10,206 bases of DNA. Origin: Planctomycetes bacterium RBG_16_41_13 (lineage in GTDB: Bacteria; Planctomycetota; Brocadiia; Brocadiales; Brocadiaceae). Position 1 is the first letter of the stretch, and every line of letters begins with the position of its first letter. Both the position numbers and the translations under genes were made by a program. This document shows, piece after piece, positions 6,025 to 10,206 of this stretch. The notes beneath the pieces are model-generated. The model searched no databases. It had not been told where the DNA came from and saw nothing but the letters and a program-made list of their open reading frames with translations. The DNA is taken from NCBI GenBank assembly GCA_001828295.1, contig MHYI01000126.1, forward strand, positions 5,228 through 15,433. Reading direction: 5' to 3'.

Positions 6025-6073
6025 AAAATATAGGTCATATAGGGCTTATAAGACTTATATTTTCGCATTTTTT
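6025..6073 (+). terminator. Likely intrinsic terminator after the TPR gene
   Basis: AAAATATAGGTC (6025-6036) pairs with GACTTATATTTT (6052-6063): 12 bp with one G-U, 15-nt loop. Six T follow at 6068-6073. The stem is AT-rich and so weak, but the position between two convergent genes fits. TTCGCATTTTTT occurs twice, at 6010-6021 and 6062-6073. The rest of the 169-bp spacer (5974-6142) shows only GCCTGT (6081-6086) and ACAGGC (6132-6137), a distant inverted pair. Confidence 0.45.
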
Positions 6074-6142
6074 ATTTCTTGCCTGTTTGGTTCTGGCTAT
6101 GCCGGCTTAGGATGGATACTGTATCACAATGACAGGCCTACC

Positions 6143-7486
6143 TCAGATGCATTTTGTGAATTCATTCACCAGGTGATCAATAGATTCTTTCGTTTTTGTC
6201 TCTGTTATGCACAAAAGCATACAATTCATCATTTCCGGATAGTATTGAGAAATATCTATTCCACAATGAATACCTTTTTCCTGCATACGCCTGATAATTG
6301 GAGCAATGCGGAAGTCGTTCTTCGCTTTTAAAACAAATTCATTAAAAAAAGGGTTGTGAAAAACAGGTTCAAAAATATTTAGATTACAGAGTCGTTCAAA
6401 TGCATAATGGCTTTTCTGAATATTCAAATTGCCAATTTCTGCGATCCCCTTTTTCCCTAGCGCACAAAGGTAAATACATGCCCTGAGTGCAAGCAGCGCC
6501 TGATTTGTACAAATGTTAGAGGTCGCCTTCTCCCGCCGGATATGTTGTTCTCTTGGCTGCAACGTCAGCACAAAACACCGTCTCCCTGCCTTATCAACAG
6601 TCTCTCCGGCTATCCTCCCCGGCGCTTTTCTCAGCAGCTCGTTTTTTACGGTAAAAAATCCCAGGTAAGGCCCCCCGTAATTTAAATAGTTCCCTAAAAC
6701 CTGTCCTTCTCCTACGGCAATATCGGCATTATATTCTCCGGGAGGCATAAGAATGCCTAAAGATATGGGATTTACGCATGCAACAAAAAGCGCGTCATGT
6801 TTATGCGCTATTTCAGAAATCTCCTGCATATCTTCAACGCAGCCAAAAAAATTAGGACTTTGCACCAATACGGCGGCGGTATTATCTGCCAGCGATGCCT
6901 CTAATTGATGCATATCGGTCGTTCCTTCAGGGCAATCGATTTCAACAATTTCTGTATTAAAACCTTTTAAATAGGTTTTCATTACCTGACGATATTCAGG
7001 ATGAATCGCACGGGAACAAACAATTTTATTTTTTTCCTTATGCCGTATAGAGAGCAATGCCGCCTCCGCCAATGCGGTGGAGCCGTCATACATAGATGCG
7101 TTTGCTACGTCCATTGCGGTCAATTCGCACATGAGGGTCTGGAATTCATACATCACCTGAAGCGTACCCTGGCTGACTTCCGGTTGGTAAGGCGTGTAGC
7201 AGGTATAAAATTCACTGCGTGACGACAGATGGTTAACAACAGAAGGAATAAAATGGTCATAGGCTCCTGCGCCTAAAAACGAAGAATAATCATCCGTTGT
7301 TTTATTCTTTTTGCTTAATTTTTTTATGGCGTGCAGCACCTCCGGTTCTGATAAACCGGGTGGGAGTGACAGGGAAAAATTTCTTAATGCTTCGGGGATT
7401 TCACCAAGAAGTGCATCCAGGGAGGATATGCCCATATCTTCAAGCATCTTTTTTTTATCGGATTCTGTATTTGGAATATAATCCAT
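6143..7486 (-). CDS. gcvPA: Glycine dehydrogenase (decarboxylating) subunit 1, P-protein alpha subunit
   Basis: This is the alpha subunit of two-subunit P-protein of the glycine cleavage system. P-protein decarboxylates glycine with pyridoxal phosphate and passes the aminomethyl group to lipoyl-GcvH. In the split type the PLP lysine sits in the beta subunit (GcvPB), so this chain alone is not expected to be active. The 447 residues match family length. Landmarks: MDYIPNTESDKKKML at the N-terminus, a GDYDHFIP-like stretch (GAYDHFIP), YTPYQPEVSQGTLQ, NYGGPYLGFF, PGRIAGETVD, REQHIRREKATSNICTNQ, and PFFNEFV near the C-terminus. I chose ATG 7486 over the in-frame ATG at 7507 because GAGG lies 8 nt before it and family members begin at this point. 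The neighbours are carB (upstream, same strand, behind a MITE-like element) and a convergent TPR gene. No gcvPB, gcvH or gcvT is in the window, so its partners are encoded elsewhere. Confidence 0.95.
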   Translation of the reverse strand: MDYIPNTESDKKKMLEDMGISSLDALLGEIPEALRNFSLSLPPGLSEPEVLHAIKKLSKKNKTTDDYSSFLGAGAYDHFIPSVVNHLSSRSEFYTCYTPYQPEVSQGTLQVMYEFQTLMCELTAMDVANASMYDGSTALAEAALLSIRHKEKNKIVCSRAIHPEYRQVMKTYLKGFNTEIVEIDCPEGTTDMHQLEASLADNTAAVLVQSPNFFGCVEDMQEISEIAHKHDALFVACVNPISLGILMPPGEYNADIAVGEGQVLGNYLNYGGPYLGFFTVKNELLRKAPGRIAGETVDKAGRRCFVLTLQPREQHIRREKATSNICTNQALLALRACIYLCALGKKGIAEIGNLNIQKSHYAFERLCNLNIFEPVFHNPFFNEFVLKAKNDFRIAPIIRRMQEKGIHCGIDISQYYPEMMNCMLLCITETKTKESIDHLVNEFTKCI

Positions 7487-7494
7487 ACATACTG

Positions 7495-7498
7495 CCTC
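7495..7498 (-). promoter_or_regulatory. Ribosome binding site for gcvPA
   Basis: GAGG on the minus strand, 8 nt before ATG at 7486. It fixes the start 7 codons inside the longest open frame. Confidence 0.55.
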
Positions 7499-7540
7499 AA
7501 CAAACAAAAATGACCTATTCGACCGTCTGTTTCACATTGA

Positions 7541-7570
7541 AATATAACCGATTGGAATGTAACTTCTCAA
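7541..7570 (-). promoter_or_regulatory. Candidate gcvPA promoter using the MITE terminal repeat
   Basis: On the minus strand TTGAGA (7570-7565; 5 of 6 to TTGACA) is followed after 18 nt by TATATT (7546-7541; 5 of 6 to TATAAT). Transcription would begin near 7534, giving a leader of about 48 nt. The -35 box lies inside the terminal inverted repeat and the -10 box outside the element. Consensus match only. Confidence 0.4.
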
Positions 7571-7725
7571 TAAGTTGAGATAAGCAACCCCCTTGCCACC
7601 TTTATTAATGGGGAATGCTGTACAGTCGGCAATCGGCAATCTACCGTCGGCAAATTGCAGATTGTGGACAGATGTCTGTGGACTGTGGAAATTATTATAA
7701 AAACCTCAACTTATTGAGAAGTTAC
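7559..7725. mobile_element. MITE-like element, 167 bp, perfect 21-bp terminal inverted repeats
   Basis: 7559-7579 (GTAACTTCTCAATAAGT...) is the exact reverse complement of 7705-7725. The immediate flanks are ATTGGAAT (7551-7558) and AATGGAAT (7726-7733), 7 of 8 identical in direct orientation, as expected of an aged target-site duplication. The 125-bp interior has no ORF. It carries short repeats (CGGCAAT twice in a row, TGTGGAC twice) and small inverted pairs: CAATCT/AGATTG at 7637-7642 and 7659-7664, and ACAGA/TCTGT around 7668-7679. No transposase is present, so movement would need one supplied in trans. It fills most of the 273-bp gap between carB and gcvPA and may end carB transcription or start gcvPA. 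Confidence 0.8.
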
Positions 7726-7759
7726 AATGGAATGGTATTTTCTCTGCCACAATAAATTA

Positions 7760-10206
7760 TTACCGTTGATGACACTCCTGAATCGACCGTACATCAAGAG
7801 TCCCGCTCTTTAATGCTTCTATCGCTCTTACGGCTGCTACAGCGCCGGCAACGGTAGTAAAATAAGGAATTTGATGGGTAAGAGCAGTTCTTCTTATGGA
7901 AAAAGACGCCTCCTGCGCGGCCTTTCCCTCTGCCGTGTTGATGACGAGTTGCACTTCATTATTCTTTATATGGTCAACGATATTCGGGCGTCCTTCTATT
8001 ACTTTTAAAACGGGCGTAACAGAAATATTTTCTTCTGAAAGCGCCGCTGCAGTGCCCTTTGTCGCCGTGATTTTAAATCCCATTTGTAGCAGCTTTTTTG
8101 CTATTTGCACGATAGGTTTCTTATCTTTATCCCTTACACTTATAAAAACGGAGCCGACTAAGGGGAGGCAGTAATTGGCAGACATTTGCGCCTTTGCGTA
8201 TGCGCGCCCGAAATCTTTATCCAGTCCCATAACTTCTCCCGTCGATTTCATTTCAGGCCCCAGCAATGTATCAACCCCTTTAAACTTTAAAAAGGGGAAA
8301 ACCGCCTCTTTTACGGCAGTGTGTCTCATCGTGATATTTTCGGGCATATTTAACCCGCGAAGCTTTTCCCCTGCAATTACTTTCGCCGCAATCTTAGCCA
8401 TCGGCACGCCTATCGCCTTGCTTACAAAGGGTATTGTCCTTGAAGCGCGCGGATTCACCTCCAGCACATATACCACCTTATCTTTTACCGCGTATTGAAT
8501 ATTAATAAGGCCTATGACGTTCAGTGCAAGCGCTATTATCCGTGTTTCCTTCTTTAATTCCTCTATAATTTCATTATTCACTGAATAGGGCGGGAGGGAG
8601 CAAGCACTGTCTCCGGAATGAACCCCTGCTTCCTCTATATGTTCCATTACTCCCCCAATAAATACTTCTTCTCCGTCACTGATTGCATCAACATCAATTT
8701 CTATTGCGTCCTGCAAAAAGCTGTCTATTAAAACAGGATGTTCCGGCGATACTTCCACTGCACGGGAAATATAATGCTCCAGACCCTGTTCATCGTAAAC
8801 AATACGCATTGCACTTCCGCCCAAAACATACGATGGGCGTAATAACACCGGATATCCTATCCTTTTTGCTATCTTCTTCGCATCTTCCGCAGAGTTTGCA
8901 CAGCCATTTTCCGGCTGCTTTACTCCTAACCGGTTCATAAGCAACGCAAACCGTTCACGGTCTTCGGCAACATCAATATTCTCAGGAGAAGTGCCCAGAA
9001 TTTTCACCCCTTCTTTTTCCAGGGGAACCGCAAGCTTCAGCGGAGTCTGCCCTCCAAATTGAACAATTACGCCCTCGGGTTTCTCCTTGTGAATGATTTC
9101 CAGAACATCTTCCATGGTGAGAGGTTCAAAGTAAAGCCTGTCAGAAGTGTCGTAATCCGTGCTTACCGTTTCAGGATTACAATTCACCATAATGGTTTCA
9201 TATCCCAGTTCTTTTAAGGCGTAAACGCCATGCACACAACAGTAATCGAACTCAATTCCTTGTCCTATCCGATTCGGGCCGCTTCCCAAAATAATAATCT
9301 TTCTCTTTGTCGTGGGATCCGCTTCACACGAAGTTTCGTACGTTGAATATAAATAAGGGGTAAATGTTTTAAACTCTGCGGCACATGTATCAACATGTTT
9401 AAATACCGGCCTCACAGATCTCCGGTACCGGTATTCCCTTATTGTCTTCTCATCGGAACCGCATAACCTGGCTAAAAATATATCAGAAAACCCATATTGT
9501 TTTGCTTTTGCAAGCAATTCAGCATCCATGTAAAAACCCCTGTTTTTTTGTGCTGCGTCATTATCCTTTAAATGTCTTTGTTTAATCTCATTTTCCAGGT
9601 CTGTAATTTGTTTAATGTTATAAAGAAACCATTTGTCAATGCGGGAATAGGTATAAATCTCGTCAATGCTCATGCCCAGGCGAAAAGCGTCCGCAATATG
9701 CCATAACCTGTCGGGGGTTGGCGTAATCAGTTTCGTTTGTAAATATTCCGATTTTTGTTCAGCCGTCCAGGCATCGATTCCTGAAGGCAGGAGGGGGTCA
9801 AAACCGCTTCTCCCGGTTTCGAGAGAACGAATCGCCTTGCCTACCGCTTCTTTAAAAGTACGGCCAATCGCCATAACCTCGCCTACTGATTTCATATGAA
9901 TCGTAAGCTCTTGGGTAGTATCTGGGAATTTGTCAAAATTGAACCTCGGAATTTTGACCACACAATAATCTATTGCCGGTTCAAAGCAGGCGGGGGTATA
10001 GCGGGTAATGTCATTAGGGATTTCATCGAGCGTGTACCCGATTGCAAGTTTTGCGGCGATCTTTGCGATAGGGAATCCTGTGGCTTTTGACGCCAATGCA
10101 GAACTCCTTGAGACCCTTGGATTCATTTCAATCGCCAGCATCTCGCCATTTTCAGGGTTGATGGAAAACTGAATATTTGAACCGCCGGTTTCAACGCCTA
10201 TTTCCC
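7760..10206 (-). CDS. carB: Carbamoyl-phosphate synthase large subunit (5' end off window)
   Basis: CarB makes carbamoyl phosphate from bicarbonate, two ATP and ammonia channelled from CarA glutaminase, feeding pyrimidine and arginine synthesis in the cytosol. The frame is open to the window edge: 815 residues are visible, against about 1070 for the family, so roughly the first 280 are missing. In order: the end of the first ATP-grasp domain (GVETGGSN, IEMNPRVSRSSALASKATG), the oligomerisation domain, the second ATP-grasp half (GPNRIGQGIEFDYCCVH, MVNCNPETVSTDYDTSDRLY, QFGGQTPLKLA, RPSYVLGG, GVHSGDSACSLP, EVNPRASRTIPFVSK), and the MGS-like regulatory domain from about 120 residues before the end (TATKGTA; KVIEGRPNI, whose Lys matches a UMP/ornithine-site lysine in E. 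coli). No truncation or frameshift is visible. The stop is at 7762-7760. CarA is not in the window. It is read in the same direction as gcvPA but separated from it by the MITE-like element. Confidence 0.98.
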   Translation of the reverse strand, partial: EIGVETGGSNIQFSINPENGEMLAIEMNPRVSRSSALASKATGFPIAKIAAKLAIGYTLDEIPNDITRYTPACFEPAIDYCVVKIPRFNFDKFPDTTQELTIHMKSVGEVMAIGRTFKEAVGKAIRSLETGRSGFDPLLPSGIDAWTAEQKSEYLQTKLITPTPDRLWHIADAFRLGMSIDEIYTYSRIDKWFLYNIKQITDLENEIKQRHLKDNDAAQKNRGFYMDAELLAKAKQYGFSDIFLARLCGSDEKTIREYRYRRSVRPVFKHVDTCAAEFKTFTPYLYSTYETSCEADPTTKRKIIILGSGPNRIGQGIEFDYCCVHGVYALKELGYETIMVNCNPETVSTDYDTSDRLYFEPLTMEDVLEIIHKEKPEGVIVQFGGQTPLKLAVPLEKEGVKILGTSPENIDVAEDRERFALLMNRLGVKQPENGCANSAEDAKKIAKRIGYPVLLRPSYVLGGSAMRIVYDEQGLEHYISRAVEVSPEHPVLIDSFLQDAIEIDVDAISDGEEVFIGGVMEHIEEAGVHSGDSACSLPPYSVNNEIIEELKKETRIIALALNVIGLINIQYAVKDKVVYVLEVNPRASRTIPFVSKAIGVPMAKIAAKVIAGEKLRGLNMPENITMRHTAVKEAVFPFLKFKGVDTLLGPEMKSTGEVMGLDKDFGRAYAKAQMSANYCLPLVGSVFISVRDKDKKPIVQIAKKLLQMGFKITATKGTAAALSEENISVTPVLKVIEGRPNIVDHIKNNEVQLVINTAEGKAAQEASFSIRRTALTHQIPYFTTVAGAVAAVRAIEALKSGTLDVRSIQECHQR

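Noticed and set aside
6020..6331. Plus-strand 103-codon frame with a hydrophobic start
   Set aside because: It begins inside the likely terminator hairpin and its last 60 codons are antisense to the conserved C-terminus of gcvPA. No ribosome site is seen.
7487..7507. 7-residue N-terminal extension of gcvPA
   Set aside because: The GAGG ribosome site lies inside it, and family members start at the MxYIPNT motif.

Overview
The window is a chromosomal stretch of moderate-to-low GC (roughly 40% by eye) from what looks like a free-living, probably Gram-negative bacterium. It carries cyclic-di-GMP signalling genes, a two-subunit-type glycine decarboxylase gene and a single-chain CarB. The split GcvPA type, the many short palindromic repeats and the base composition would fit an anammox-type planctomycete (Brocadiales) or a similar environmental lineage. 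That placement is an inference; nothing in the window proves it.

Layout. (1) Bases 1-3650, all on the minus strand: a PilZ-domain protein (3650-3357), an 80-residue two-helix membrane protein (3285-3043), and a large REC-PAS-GAF-PAS-GGDEF-EAL protein (2802 to beyond base 1). Together they look like a c-di-GMP make/break/bind locus. A 65-nt imperfect hairpin (2913-2977) separates the last two genes. (2) Bases 3651-4227, no gene: two partial copies of a sequence offset by 118 bp, a nested palindromic element (4036-4123), and a leader with mutually exclusive small hairpins. (3) Bases 4228-5973, plus strand: an unrecognised three-helix membrane protein and an exported TPR protein, separated by a C/G-rich hairpin repeat. 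A 22-bp sequence, 21/22 identical, precedes both genes. (4) Bases 5974-6142: convergent spacer with a likely intrinsic terminator. (5) Bases 6143-7486, minus strand: gcvPA, complete but without gcvPB, gcvH or gcvT nearby. (6) Bases 7559-7725: a 167-bp MITE-like element with perfect 21-bp terminal inverted repeats and near-identical 8-bp flanks. Its left end may supply the -35 box of the gcvPA promoter. (7) Bases 7760-10206, minus strand: carB, complete at its 3' end, with its 5' end off the window.

The metabolic genes (gcvPA, carB) are ordinary. The points of most interest are the signalling locus, whose receiver domain has lost its acidic pair, and the three or four different short palindromic elements that sit at gene boundaries and may act as promoters or terminators. 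No tRNA, rRNA, CRISPR array, transposase or phage gene was seen.
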